Source: Phymatolithon calcareum (Eukaryota; Rhodophyta; Florideophyceae; Hapalidiales). Taken from it: a stretch of 64,000 nucleotides of DNA. The stretch is taken from assembly GCA_977006965.1 (NCBI GenBank), contig OZ345373.1, positions 1,922,001-1,986,000 of the forward strand, in the 5' to 3' direction. Every line of letters starts with the position of its first letter. Position 1 is the first letter of the stretch. Below are positions 1 to 10,333 of the stretch, piece by piece. Position numbers and translations under genes: made by a program. The notes beneath the pieces were generated by a model, which searched no databases, was not told the origin of the DNA, and saw nothing but the letters and a program-made list of their open reading frames with translations.

Positions 1-838
1 CTTGGGCGGCAGGTTCCGCGAACGTATCCATGAATATGTTATATAGGCACGGACTAAGCGGGGAGCCCTGCGGAACACCTCGGTCGATAATGCACCATGT
101 TTTCGTTTCATCTCCTGCTGACGTGATCCACGACGGTTTCATCAGGTAAGATACCATCTTTGTTATGTGTTCCGGCAACTTTTTCTTCAGTCGCTCGAGG
201 AGGTTATCCCTCGGGACGCTGTCATACGCTGCTGACAAGTCAAGTACAGCAACGAACGGGTGACCATTTTGCATAGTATTCTTTGCGCGAAGTATGGCCA
301 AACATGTGCTCTTGTCTCTCCGAAAACCCAGTTGTGCTCTGTTAAACCGGTAGTGGTCCCTTATGTGTGAGTCTAGGGCGGAATCGATTATCTTCCTGAC
401 CTGACTCAGTAGAGAGATAGGCCTGTAGTTGGCCGCAATGTGTGCTGGCCCTTTCTTGTAGAGGGGAATAAGTGTCGCTTGCCGCCATTGTCGTGGGAGG
501 CACCTCAGTCGCCCGCATGTCTCCCACAGAACCAGAATCAATTCGAATCCGGCCTCCTTGTTTGCGTGTAGCATCTCCACAGCAACGTCGTCTGGGCCCA
601 CAGCTTTTCCTCTTGGCGCTCTGTTAAAGGCTCTTCGAAGATGCCTCCTCATTGCTCTGTTAACCGTAAACCTTTCAAGGGTCACATTCCAATCCTTCTC
701 CGCTTGGCACACGTTCGAGATGTACGCGGAAAACTTGCTCGGGTGTACTGGGGCTCCTAGGGCCCGGTTCTTACCAATTCGTCGCTCCTTGGACTTCATA
801 ACCTTGCTCGCGACATTAGCAGCCTCAGTGATTAATGG
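1..838 (-). CDS. LINE reverse transcriptase, family B, open and running off the left edge
   Basis: The minus strand reads without a stop from about 920 to the window edge. It encodes the linker and the fingers-palm part of a non-LTR retrotransposon reverse transcriptase, which copies element RNA at a nicked chromosomal site. Recognisable in order: GKAVGPDDVAVEML, ANYRPISLLSQVRKIIDSAL, QLGFRRDKST, VAVLDLSAAYDSVPR (first catalytic Asp block) and GVPQGSPLSPCLYNIFMDTF. The FADD block lies beyond the edge. Homology to the family B copy at 28130-30602 starts near 838 (TEAANV); upstream residues do not match that copy, so the 5' part looks truncated or replaced. It is the only RT stretch here without a break, so the copy may be young. 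Confidence 0.85.
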
Positions 839-961
839 TGGAGAAAAGCGAATAAAAGGGAGGGTGCGAAGCGCTGCCGATGTCGGCAACGTTGGATGAT
901 GGCGACCTTGAATGGGCCGTCAGCGTTGGACACTGTGCTCCGAAACGGAACAACGCAGGTG
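839..961. other. Unassigned flank between two LINEs
   Basis: Short stretch between the family B fragment and the downstream end of LINE-1. Bases 901-925 resemble 4347-4372 (gcgaccttg-a-gggccgtc), which suggests the locus was internally repetitive before LINE-1 inserted. I see no gene. Confidence 0.4.
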
Positions 962-978
962 TTCGGCGCGTTGAGGGG
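962..978. repeat. Target-site duplication of LINE-1, left copy
   Basis: The 17-bp sequence ttcggcgcgttgagggg is repeated exactly at 4253-4269, on the other side of the LINE-1 element. Flanking bases differ, so 17 bp is the full duplication. Confidence 0.85.
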
Positions 979-1081
979 GGGGGGGAAATTTTAAGTTTTT
1001 TATTTTAGAAGCCCTCAACGCAATAGATCCGACACCAGAGCAGCATCCCGCGTGCTATGCTTCCTTTCCGATAAAGTTTCC

Positions 1082-4000
1082 TCATACAATCATCTCCTCG
1101 GTCATTATAATCTCTAACTCCAATAATTTGTTCATTGCCTGCATCGTTTCCTCCTCAGCTGTTGCGGTTAGTCTTGGTCTCGTGAGGTTTTGTTGCAGTG
1201 TGTCCAGGCTCTTCTCCGCCAGCTCTCCAAAATTCTCTACGTAGGACGTGGGTGAGCGTGGGGGAAAGCGTCCGAAGAACCATTTCACGCCCAACTGTCG
1301 ATGTTTTGGCCATTTCAGTAGCATAAACGGGTTTGCGGGCTCTGTCACGTCCACGGGGATTCTTCGTTTTAGGCCTTCCTCTTCTTGTTCCCATGCTTGA
1401 GAGAGGCGATTTCTCTCCTCCTTAGGGGTGACCATTCCGCGAGCAGCTCTATCAGCCTGTTCAGCTAAAAGGTCATGCTGTGTCAGGTACATAATATCTC
1501 TTTCTGCGTACCGCAGGTCTTCGGCTTTGCCTTCATAATCAGGCTTTTCCTCGATTTCTTGTTTCGCTTTCATCAGGCGAAGGGGGAAGTTTTCCCCTAA
1601 TTGCGCTATTTCAGGTGGCACGATTTTGCATAGTGCTCTCATTCGGTTCTGCAGGCGGAATGCGAAGCGCCCTACAATGAGGGAGTAGAACAGCCCTTCT
1701 GCCTGGTCGATTTGCGCTTGGATGGATCTCGTCCATGGGGTAAGGTGTAGGTGTAGGGCGTACTCCCACCTGCATTGCACGAGTGTCTTGTAGATTGCAA
1801 TATTCTTCGTTGTGGTTAGGCCCCTGGCGTTCATTCCTATATCCCGGAGGCCCAGAATAACGCCCTTCGCTTTCCTGACTCTGTTAAACGTTGCGAGCTC
1901 AGTTACTCCCTTGTTGTCGATGGTAGTGCCAAGGTATTCCAGACGTCTTGTTTCGTGGAGTTCCGCATCAGCTAGGCGGAACTTTCGCTTGAATAGTCCT
2001 GGGTAGATGAGGACTTCGCTTTTTCCCTTTTTCGTATTCCATGTCATTCCATTTTCCCTAGCCCATCGCGTCGCAGTGTCAAGAAGCCACTGCATTCCGT
2101 CGGAGTTGGTTGCTTGCAGTTGGACGTCGTCTGCAAACAGGATTGTTGGGTGCCTCGACATTTGCCGCGGTGCCTTTTCCATCTCCTGCGCGAACGTATC
2201 CATGAACATGTTATACAGCCATGGGCTTAGTGGTGAGCCTTGTGGGACACCACGGTCGATCAGGAGCCACCGTTTTTCCTCGTCAACTACAGTGGATACC
2301 CATGACGGTTTCAGTAGGTATTTTACCATTTCGGCGATGTACGGGGGTAAACATCTCTCGACTCTGCATTGCAGGATGTTGCGAGGGACGCGATCATAAG
2401 CAGAGGATAGGTCTAGGACGGCAATGAAGCGGTGGCCTTTCTTCATAGTGCTTGTCGCTCTCAAAATCGCGAGTTCCGTGCTTTTGTTCTTCTGAAATCC
2501 CAACTGGAATCTGTGGAATTTGTACCGCTCCCGAATTGCCGAGTCCATCCCGGAGTCTATAATTTTCCAGACTTGACTCAACAGCGAAATAGGCCGGTAG
2601 TTGCTTGGAATATGTGCCGGTCCTTTCTTGTGAATGGGAATCAGGGTTGCCCTACGCCATTCTGTTGGCATGCACTGAAGTCTGCCGCACACCTCCTATA
2701 GGGATCCTAGTAGGTCTCCGCTCATCTTTGGGTTTGCTTGTAACATCTCTATTCCAATCTTGTCTGGTCCAAGAGCCTTCCCGCGGGGAGCGCGAAGTAG
2801 CGCCTCTGTGATGCTTTCCCGGATGGCCTTGGGGACCACAAAGTGGCGTAGAGTTGGCTTCCAGGGCTTGTCTGCCTTACAGACATTTGCTATGTGAGCT
2901 GTGAATACTCTTGGGTGTACCGGGGCCCCTAAAGCCCGGTTGATACCTTCCCGCTTGTTCTTGCGTTTCAGAATTTTGCTTAGGGTTGTTGTTGCTTTTC
3001 GCGGCGATTGGTCGTCGATGTCCTCCACGAACTTTTGATGTTGGTCCTTCTTCGCTTTTCGAACTGCCGCCCGCATTTCTTGGTGGAATTTGGCGTAGGC
3101 TAACCAATCGACGGGCGATTTGGTTCTCCTCGCTTCTCGGTAAAGTCTGGTTCGTTCTTTTTCCTTTTCGTCCAGCGCTCGGGTCCAGAAGGGCTTGTAG
3201 CGTGGGGGGCGCCTACGCTTGTTACCCCATGGTTTGCTGAGGAGGCGGCGGAACTTCTCGTACCACTTATCGAGTTCTTTCTGGCTTTTGCATAGTTTCA
3301 GCTTTTCCAGCATCTTCGGGCCCCAGTTTTCCAACGCCTCTGACGCCGTTTTTGCGCGCTCTGCGCTCTTTCGCGCTGCTGCCGATATGAAGGATTCGAC
3401 GCTTGCCAGGGCAGGTTTTGTGTGCTCAACCTTCGTGATGATAGGGAGATGTCCAACTCTTACCTCATCCAACATTACTCCGGGAGTTTCTACTCTTGAA
3501 GAATCCATTCCTTTTGTCAGGAACATGTCAATGATGCTGTTGCCTACCGTGGATCGAAACGTGGCGCCCGGTGTTGTGTGCATTTTCCAGTTGCATCTTG
3601 CCGCCCACTGGACCAAATGTCTGCCTCATGTTTTAGTGACGGTGTCCCAATGTTAGTGTCTTGCGTTCAGGTCTCCCATCAGTACTGATTTCCCCCTACA
3701 GTGCATGTGGACGATTTCAAGACAGCTGTTAGTTTCAGTTTTTGGCGTCCGAGGAGAGATATAGGCTACCGCGACATGGATTCCTGCGGTAACCGTGATA
3801 AGCAGCTGTATGTTCGACGTGGCATGTCGGTATACGACTTTGGACGATATACCACCTCGCGTGAGTATCGCCACGCCGCCTCTCGGCTTAGACCGAGGCG
3901 GACGCGGGCGAGTCGCGGACGCTTGTTGGTACGGTACCCTTAGGGATTGGTCTGGTTTCTGCCATGTCTCGGTTAATCCCAGTACGTCGACTGAGTGGCA

Positions 4001-4227
4001 TTGAAACAACTTTTTTTTTTTTTAGTAGTATTTATTAAACGCTCTCAGTAACACTCTTTAGACTGTAAGGGAGATGCGTTTCAGTTGCTACAGCCTTGTA
4101 GCATAGTATAACATTCATATATGCTTCTTCCGCAATCACATTGAAACAACTGTTCGACTAGGCGCGGCGTTTCGGGAGAGCCCCCAACGTTGAACGTGCA
4201 AATCGTTAAGTTCGGGTTCTGGATCAT
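1082..4227 (-). pseudogene. LINE-1 ORF: APE endonuclease plus reverse transcriptase, three nonsense codons
   Basis: Without the 140-bp insertion plus duplicated target, positions 4227 to 1082 form exactly 1,002 codons in one frame. Domains: APE-type endonuclease (ICTFNVGG, GLTETW, GGVAIL, MGDLNARH, SIIDMF), basic linker, RT fingers (YRPISLLSQVWKII), palm (LDLSSAYDRVP; GVPQGSPLSPWLYNMFMDTF; LFADDVQLQA), thumb (WEYALHLHLTPW) and a C-terminal region with VKWFFGRFPP. Three in-frame stops break it: 3653-3655 (TAA), 3626-3628 (TGA) and 2696-2698 (TAG, where the paralogue at 28-30 kb has Trp). There is no frameshift. The usual endonuclease SDH motif reads V-G-H in VGHLPI, so the catalytic Asp may already be lost. 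Confidence 0.88.
4012..4138 (-). mobile_element. 127-bp family A LINE tail inserted in the LINE-1 endonuclease
   Basis: A 13-bp TSD (cattgaaacaact, 3999-4011 and 4139-4151) flanks a T-run followed by a sequence matching, on the minus strand, the 3' UTR of the family A element at 7010-7250 (ctgaaacgcatctccc, ttacagtct-a-gagtgttt). Removing it restores the endonuclease frame exactly. It is therefore a severely 5'-truncated copy inserted after LINE-1. Confidence 0.9.
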
Positions 4228-4269
4228 TGGGTGATACAAGCCGACGGTGTGTTTCGGCGCGTTGAGGGG

Positions 4270-4600
4270 AGCAACTCCACACTGGATTTTGCGGCGAAGG
4301 GCTTTCAGCCGAAAAAAAGACGGGCAGAATCGACGTCGTCTGAGAAGGCAGCGACCTTGGAAGGGCCGTCGAGCTTGAGGCGAACGCGCGAAAAGAAAAG
4401 GATGGATCTGTCGCCGGGTTCCCGCCGTACCGGCTTGCACGGCGAGGAAGCGATCAGGAAGGGTGGGAAATCTCCGACTTTGCGTAGTCGAAGGGACTCA
4501 CAAGCGTGATGCGTGTAGGATCCAAGCAAGCGAGCCGAAATCCAGAAACCTCCACCTTCCTTTACTAAAGGGAAGGGACAAACTATCTTATGTACTACTA
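4270..4600. repeat. Dispersed repeat R1, copy 1
   Basis: Shares ordered blocks with 34100-34515: gatgcgtgtaggatc-aagc, cttcctttacta and a stretch rich in gaaaag. It lies just upstream (minus sense) of the LINE-1 insertion site. Its nature is unknown: it could be a 5' leader of another LINE or a non-coding repeat. No convincing ORF. Confidence 0.55.
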
Positions 4601-5080
4601 GCAAAGAGAAAAACACAAATTCTACATGCGCATGGGACACGTTCCTCGTGTGGCCCAGCGGATCACCTAGACAAGGCAACTAAAGTCGCGAGCCTCTGAT
4701 TCGGCGTTCCAGGTGGATCGCGATCAAAGGCTCGTGGCGTACGGTCGCGAAAAACAGAAGCGCTTACTGCATTCGTTACAGCCTCAGCCTTGCTGTCGTG
4801 TCCAGGAATAGCATTGCAACGGAAAGGAAAAATGCAGTGGGCGGTACAGTACTATAGGTCCTGTGCACATTGGACGGGAGAAGGGGACTTTGCGAATCTG
4901 CCCATACCCTCTCAAATTCGACGCCTCCTTGCTAGCGAGCCATGACTGGCAAAGCTTGTTTATACATGGAAATTTCTCGATTTATCATCAGATGAAGAAC
5001 GTTTCAAGAATTGAATCTGAAGACTCCTGTTTCAAAATCTAAGCTCCGGATGAGAACAAGAACCTTTAATGAAATCGAGC
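4601..5080. other. No gene recognised
   Basis: About 480 bp without a credible ORF. The motif ggcgtacggtcgcgaa (4736-4751) recurs as ggcgtacagtcgcgag at 8083-8098, so part may belong to a dispersed repeat. Confidence 0.4.
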
Positions 5081-5094
5081 AGTACCTGTTTGTC
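5081..5094. repeat. TSD of the family A' insertion, left copy
   Basis: agtacctgtttgtc is found again at 7262-7275. The right copy was later split from its element by the family A insertion, which used the first part of this same duplication as its own target. Confidence 0.85.
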
Positions 5095-5430
5095 GGTCAG
5101 ACAGCACATGGAGACCTTAGATAGCAACTTGTCAGCCTATGAACTCAAGGAGTGAGAACGAGCGGCAACTGAGAAGCCACTAGATGACATTTTGCTCTTC
5201 AGTAAAAGCATAATCCAGAATATGCAGAATGAAGAAGACCTGTACTGAAAGAAGAAGCGAAGCCTCGAAAACTGCTACGAAGAGCTATCAAAAACAACCA
5301 AGTACATGCTAGGAGCTCAGATAGAATACCAGAGATAAGAGTAGAGCCGCCCTAGTGAGGGTAGCACCCCGAGGAAGCCTTGCCCATATATTCGTATTAC
5401 TGTGGGGCTTTAAAAAAATTGCAATAAAAA
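5095..5430 (+). mobile_element. 5'-truncated LINE, family A' (3' end)
   Basis: Encodes the last codons of an RT ORF (LLFSKSIIQNMQNEEDLY, stop at 5247-5249). A 3' UTR follows, containing gaggaagccttgcccatat and ending in tggggctttaaaaaaa. The same tail occurs at 40190-40255 and 59997-60060. Flanked by agtacctgtttgtc (5081-5094 and 7262-7275). Confidence 0.82.
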
Positions 5431-5436
5431 GTACCT

Positions 5437-7000
5437 CTCTCTTAGTCCCGCTGCACAAGAAAGGAGCCCATGACGATCCAAAAAATTTCCGACCAATATC
5501 TTTACTGAGTCAAGTCCGAAAGATTATTGAGTCAGCACTGGATATTATGCTCCGCCGAAGATACAAGAACCACAGAATCCAGCTGGGATTCCAAAAAGGC
5601 AAGAGCACAGAGCAGCAATCTTAAGGGCTCTGGAACTACAGAACCGAGGGCAGGGATGCATTGCAGTATTGGACTTGACGGCAGCGTACGACACAGTTCC
5701 ACGAAAGTACTTGCAAGAGCGAATGAGAGTTGTTCTACCACAAGACCTATGCGAGATGATCGAGGCTTTCTTGACACCGTCCTGGGTATCAACGATTGGT
5801 GATCCCCAGCAAAAGTGGTTTCTAATCGGCAGGGGAGTACCTCAGGGATCCCCACTGAGCCCAAGTTTGTATAATCTATTCATGGTCGAATTCGCAGAAA
5901 GAATAAGCCAAGTTCCAAGGGATGTTGCCGACGTGGCAGCAGTTCTTTTCGCGGACGACGTGCTTCTAACGGCAAAATCACCAGTCGGACCACAGAGACT
6001 GTTAAATATTTCTTCGCAATGGGCAAGAGATAGACAAATGATGTGGAACACGAAAGCCGGGAAGAGCGAAGTCCTTCTCTCCGAAGGCATAAGATCACCC
6101 ACATTCAAGCTTTCTGGGAAAGCGATGGCAAAAGTCAAACAAGTCCCATACCTTGGCATATCACTCAGCAGTGAGGGAGTTACCGACAAGAAAATGCTTG
6201 AACGCATCCGACAGGCCAAGATAGCAGTGTATCAGCTGAGATCCCTTGGTTTAACAGCCCGGGGACTCAGCCCCTTAAAAGCAATCAAGATGTACAAGGC
6301 TTTGATACAGCCAAGATGGGAATATGCCATGTACTTGACGCCATGGACGACAAGAGTTCAAACAGCTATTGCAGACGTGGAGAAGACTTTTTTCGGACAA
6401 GTATTTGGTCCAATCGCAAAAAATCGACCCGCGAGACTTCGTCTTCTCTGTCGCATACATAATGCGGAAGACAGAAGACTAGTTCTAGCGTTATGAATGC
6501 TTGAACGAGCCAGAACAAGGAAAATGGGCTTACTCGCAGTCCCAGAAGAGGAAAGAGACGTTGAGGAATTGCAATGGGTGCGTCGTGACATATCATCAAT
6601 GTTACATCACGACCTATTCGAGACGGCACTAACCTATCTTAAGCAGCGAGTTTCAGCAAAATCGTTGAGGGACCTGCTCTTTAAAGACGAAGGAGACGGC
6701 TTGGAGGAGAGCAGAAAGAGGAAAATTCCTTATGATATTCCCGGGTCTACTCCCGCCATCATCAGACTACCGAAAGCACGTCACCGCCAATTGGCGATTA
6801 AATGGGCATTCGGACGTTTTCCCCCATTGAGTACCACACTTCTGGAAGACAAATTCGGTGAAATCGTACCAACTCTCATGAACAAGCTCGAAGTGTACCT
6901 TCAAAGATATCGACTAACAGAAGAGGAGACTAGTGAGACTGAAAAGGCACTTGACAAAGTACTATTCCTCACAATCGTCTTTTATGACGACATGGAATAG
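5437..7000 (+). pseudogene. Family A LINE reverse transcriptase, 5'-truncated, two breaks
   Basis: RT domain from the fingers (FRPISLLSQVRKIIESAL) through palm (VLDLTAAYDTVPRKYL; GVPQGSPLSPSLYNLFM; VLFADDVLLTAKS), thumb (WEYAMYLTPWTTR) and C-terminal region (IKWAFGRFPP), ending at TAG 6998-7000. Catalytic Asp residues are present. Two lesions: a one-base deletion near 5612 (QLGFQKGKSTE then out of frame) and a TGA at 6494-6496 where relatives have a basic residue (probably CGA to TGA). The N-terminal endonuclease is absent through 5' truncation, the usual fate of LINE copies. Confidence 0.88.
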
Positions 7001-7254
7001 ACCAAGACAAAATAGAACGGCGACGCTGAGATTCCTACGAACAGGACAAGTGGACTCTAAGCTTTTCCCTCCACCTTCTCTGGAGGAAGGTTTTTGCAGC
7101 TAGGGCTACGACGATAGCAACGAGCCCGGGTTTTGCGGGCTTTAACAGAGTAACGGAGCTACCAAGGTAGTAGCATCTGAAACGCATCTCCCTTACAGTC
7201 TTATGAGTGTTTCTGAGGGCTTTTAATAAATTCAAAATTCAAAAAAAAAATAAA
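5437..7254 (+). mobile_element. 5'-truncated LINE, family A, inserted in the A' tail
   Basis: The 14-bp TSD aataaaaagtacct is present at 5423-5436 and 7255-7268. The insert starts inside the RT fingers domain and ends with an A-rich tail after ...gagggcttttaataaa. Because its TSD lies across the A' tail/target junction, family A inserted after A'. Confidence 0.88.
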
Positions 7255-7275
7255 AATAAAAAGTACCTGTTTGTC

Positions 7276-7610
7276 AAATAAAAATGGTGAAACAAAAAAT
7301 GGTCATGCAAAAGTTTGCTTTGAAATTTGGGGCTTGACAAATAACGAAAACTTATGTGTTTTCGAGGCGGAGCACCTGATTGTTTGAATGCCGCTCGAAA
7401 CATCCGTCCCCAAGTGATAAGAAATGTTGCAATGGAAGTGTGTAGCGCCAGGCTCGAAAGAACCCGACGCCACATGGGAGAGAAAAGCCCAAGAGAGGAG
7501 AGAGACGAAAAGAGTGGGAGAGACAAGACAAAAAGAGGAGAAAAGAAAGATAAGCATCCAAAACCCCCAGACCAGCGGACAAAATAGGCGTCCACCATCG
7601 TAGTACTCCA
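7276..7610. other. Purine-rich stretch, no gene
   Basis: Continuation of the target locus of the A'/A insertions. 7480-7560 is strongly purine-rich on the plus strand (agagaggagagagacg). The phrase gtagcgccaggctc (7443-7456) recurs at 34151-34164, so this is another partial R1 relative. Reading frames across it are low-complexity and unconvincing. Confidence 0.4.
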
Positions 7611-7853
7611 TGGCTTTGCGGGAACGCAAGCGGTCGTGAACGTAGAACACGAGCGCAAGGCTACGCCGAACAGGGCTTCAGAAGCTTGACGAGATAGATG
7701 AGGGTGAATAGAGATAGACGCGACATGAACCAGGGCGAAGTCGGTAATGCAGGTCACGGAGGACACTCCACAGCTTTGCGGGAACACAAGCGGTCGCATG
7801 GATGAGATACGAGGGCGAGGCTACGCCGAACAGGGCCTCGGAAGCTCGACGTG
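7611..7853. repeat. Two-copy tandem repeat, period 161 bp
   Basis: About 82 bp starting gctttgcgggaac-caagc at 7612 is repeated from 7773. Both units share gaggctacgccgaacaggg-type cores (aaggctacgccgaacagggc versus gaggctacgccgaacagggc) and end with gaagct-gacg. Degenerate blocks continue to about 7970. Confidence 0.7.
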
Positions 7854-7969
7854 AGGAGCACTTAGGTCCAGATGATAAGCGCAACTTGCAACACAAAACG
7901 GGCAAGATTGCCATACGGTAACTCCAGCGATCGTGTGGACGAACACGAGCGCGGGCCTTCGAGGAAACG

Positions 7970-8689
7970 AAGAAGAATAAGCGTGGAGACTAGTCGAACG
8001 GACGTCCGCTGCGCCGCTTACGACATGACGAAAGGAAAAAGAGAAAGGAAGGAGAAAACATGACTATCGCGATCCAAGTTGCGCGGCGTACAGTCGCGAG
8101 AGGAAAAAAAGACCGCCTTGGGACAGCGACATAACAGCGGGCGCTACAAAGTGCTTGAGGTGGACTATATACTCGTTCTGAGTTTTAAGCTATCAGTGTG
8201 CCGTTCAGAACGAAGTAACTGAACACTTGAAAAAAAATTACGCATTTTCAGCTGGCTGCAGAAGTCATTTTACTTTGAAGAGACCATAGCTGGTGCACAC
8301 GAAGCGCCAAGAGCTGTGTTGGAAATGTCCACCAGACCAGCGAGAAGCAACCTGCAACATCTGTGTGATATTGGCTGTCCCTTTGGAAGCGATAGCACAG
8401 CAAGAAGGTTTACCTCCAGCCCGTTGACTCTTTCAAGTGGTACCGTTCCCAACGGACGAAAGCTACCGCAGACATGATAGTAGAACTGCAAGACTCGCGT
8501 AAGGGACGCCAAATGCAGAAGATTTGCCTCATGGCGCCGCTCTGCTGGAGTCGTGGAAGTGCCGGTGAATTGTGACTAAGGCCAGCCGCCAGGACAGCGC
8601 TGTCGAAAGCGAAGATTGCGCTCCTGGCGGTTGTCCTGTTCACGCCGTACGGTGTCGCTGCATCAATGGCAACATACGGGTATATAAGT
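7970..8689. other. No gene recognised
   Basis: Contains the ggcgtacagtcgcgag motif (8083-8098) also seen at 4736. Frames between 8270 and 8640 on either strand lack any familiar domain or compositional support. A TATA-like gggtatataag (8677-8687) lies just before the LINE tail. Confidence 0.35.
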
Positions 8690-8852
8690 ACTCTACTGCG
8701 TCACCATAACTGACAATATGGAGAACGACGAGTCCCCCTATTAGGGATCAGGGGATATAATAGAATGCACAAGATAAAAAAAGCTTCTCCCGTACAGTCT
8801 TAGGAGTGTCAATGAGGGCTTTCAAATAAACAACTAAACAGTTGCAAAAAAA
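8690..8852 (+). mobile_element. 5'-truncated LINE tail, family C
   Basis: Last codons read TDNMENDESPY then TAG (about 8741-8743). The 3' UTR follows (ggggatata, cagtcttaggagtgt, gagggctttcaaataaac) with an A-tail. The same tail occurs at 47426-47565, 48190-48504 and 59345-59524. The left boundary is approximate. Confidence 0.75.
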
Positions 8853-9406
8853 ATACGAGTACATAAGCCCAGTGCGATGCCGCTCGTGGTTCGAGTTGAC
8901 AGCAGCTCGCTCACGCCACCTCATTTGTTTCACCCACCCGCCCGTTTCCCACTAGAATAGATTTTGAACGTAGGCTATTGCACGCGGGATCTGCCACTGC
9001 TGGATTCAGTAGCTATAGTTTGGAGAACTGGGGAATCACACTCTTGTGCGTGCTTCGTCTGGAGGGAATTCCCATAGCATTGTAGCGTGAGAGCAACTTC
9101 TACAATAAACCCTGTAGGGTGAGTTCTGACAAAGTTCTGGGCAAGCAGCTGACTCAAACAACAGTAATGAAAAATTTCTTGACTTGAACGAATATGGAAT
9201 CTCCAATTGCGCTGATCAAGCAGTGGGCGGATGAAATCTCGTAGCGCCTCATGCGATAGCTTATTGCAACTCTCAAGCCGAGCACTCAATATTTCCTTGG
9301 TTCAAATCGTTACCTCCTTTACCGGTATCGGACCAATAGCCAGCTTTGCTTCATCCCTTTACCGCATCGCTTGAACTTTGACTTTCATTTTGCTTCCTCA
9401 ATTACT
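8853..9406. other. No gene recognised
   Basis: About 550 bp without a convincing ORF or repeat on either strand. Confidence 0.35.
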
Positions 9407-9422
9407 TCCTACCTATTTATCA

Positions 9423-9724
9423 GCGAAGCACAGGCTCCTTTGCACGCACTGGTTATTTCACCGCTTCCCATATCCCTGGCAAGAACAAGCAAGAAACGAA
9501 GATTCCGAACTCGATGAAGCTCTCAGAGTTATCTCAAACTTAATGCCCAAGCAACGACTTTCCGATATTCAATAGGAGATGCTGGAAATGGCAGTTGATA
9601 CCGTCCAAAGAAAATGTCCGAAATCAAAATGAAAACGTAAGCGAAGGATTGTAGCGCAACGAAAAGTCTCTCAGGTGCAATGATAATTGACTAAGGGAGC
9701 TTCAATAAAACAGAAATCCATCCA
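9423..9724 (+). mobile_element. 5'-truncated LINE tail, family D, copy 1
   Basis: A 16-bp exact TSD (tcctacctatttatca, 9407-9422 and 9725-9740) bounds 302 bp. It encodes a short LINE C-terminus (HWLFHRFPYP, like KWAFGRFPP of family A) with a premature TAG (9573-9575), then a 3' UTR ending gggagcttcaataaaacag. Twin copy at 32018-32276. Confidence 0.87.
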
Positions 9725-9904
9725 TCCTACCTATTTATCATTAATTCCCCTTGAGGTGGCACAAGGGAGCATCGCGATATAGCCCAGTACCGAGATAAAT
9801 TATGTTATTACAGCAGAAGTCGTCCCCCTCTTTTACCGTCCTCTGGTGCACAGATGCGCGGAGGCAGTTTTACCAATATAAAACAGGTGGCATATTTATA
9901 TCGT

Positions 9905-10110
9905 ATTTTCAATGAATGCATATTCCCCTATGGGGCTATCAAGCAATGCTTCTATTTTTACCTCTAGTTAGATTACGACAGAGCGTTAATCTTGCTAGCT
10001 AATTGCAAGCACTCTTCTTCTGCCTGCCGCTCGTCATTAGACGATTCCACCAGAAGCAAGTGCAGTGGTTGCACCTTTCGCGAGGCCTTGTGGACGGCCA
10101 GAATTTTGGG
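9905..10110 (-). mobile_element. Family E retroelement tail
   Basis: Minus-strand match to 61385-61610 and 14575-14768. The coding-like part contains SSNDERQAEEE (compare SSNEEQQAEKKRAYK at 61.4 kb). The 3' end reads agcattgcttgatagcccc then ataggggaatatgcattc. Degenerate; 3' boundary near 9905. Confidence 0.65.
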
Positions 10111-10245
10111 CTCTTTTGCTTTACAGCTCACTTCTGTGCCATATTAATTGCAGTGAAATTAGCTCGGACCTCTTGTGCAATGTGGACCCCATTCCCGAAA
10201 CGCCCCGTTGCGCGAAATTTCGAGAAAAAAACAGCGTCAGCAATC

Positions 10246-10333
10246 AGGCGCACCCGGGATTCGAATCAGGACCTTTCTTCTGGCCACATATGCGCACCCC
10301 CTGGAGTCAGTTTCACCACTATACCGCAGGTGG
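10246..10333 (-). other. tRNA-like segment upstream of a family E tail (possible SINE head)
   Basis: On the minus strand, ggtatagtggtgaaac resembles an RNA polymerase III A box and gattcgaatcc (10257-10267) a B box, about 50 bp apart. The acceptor and T stems do not pair well, so it is not a working tRNA gene. About 115 bp further downstream in the same orientation the family E sequence begins (gagctgtaaagcaaaagag), so a tRNA-headed SINE using a LINE-like tail is possible. Confidence 0.35.

Larger units (their letters stand above)
979..4252 (-). mobile_element. Near full-length LINE (LINE-1)
   Basis: A 3.27-kb non-LTR element on the minus strand bounded by a 17-bp TSD. It has about 25 bp of 5' leader, one long reading frame (4227 down to 1082), and a short 3' UTR ending in an A/T-rich tail (ctaaaataaaaaacttaaaa). 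A 127-bp LINE fragment is inserted in its endonuclease region. The same 3' end occurs in a truncated plus-strand copy at 38465-38925. APE-type endonuclease and reverse transcriptase in one ORF is the usual layout of simple non-LTR elements. Confidence 0.88.

Noticed and set aside
558-899. 113-codon plus frame over the LINE B fragment
   Set aside because: Antisense shadow of the intact minus-strand RT frame.
1812-2811. Several plus-strand frames of 60-130 codons
   Set aside because: All antisense to the LINE-1 RT; no domain, and the minus strand explains the sequence.
7239-7799. 186-codon minus frame rich in Ser, Phe and Leu
   Set aside because: Translation of a purine-rich plus strand and tandem repeats; low complexity.
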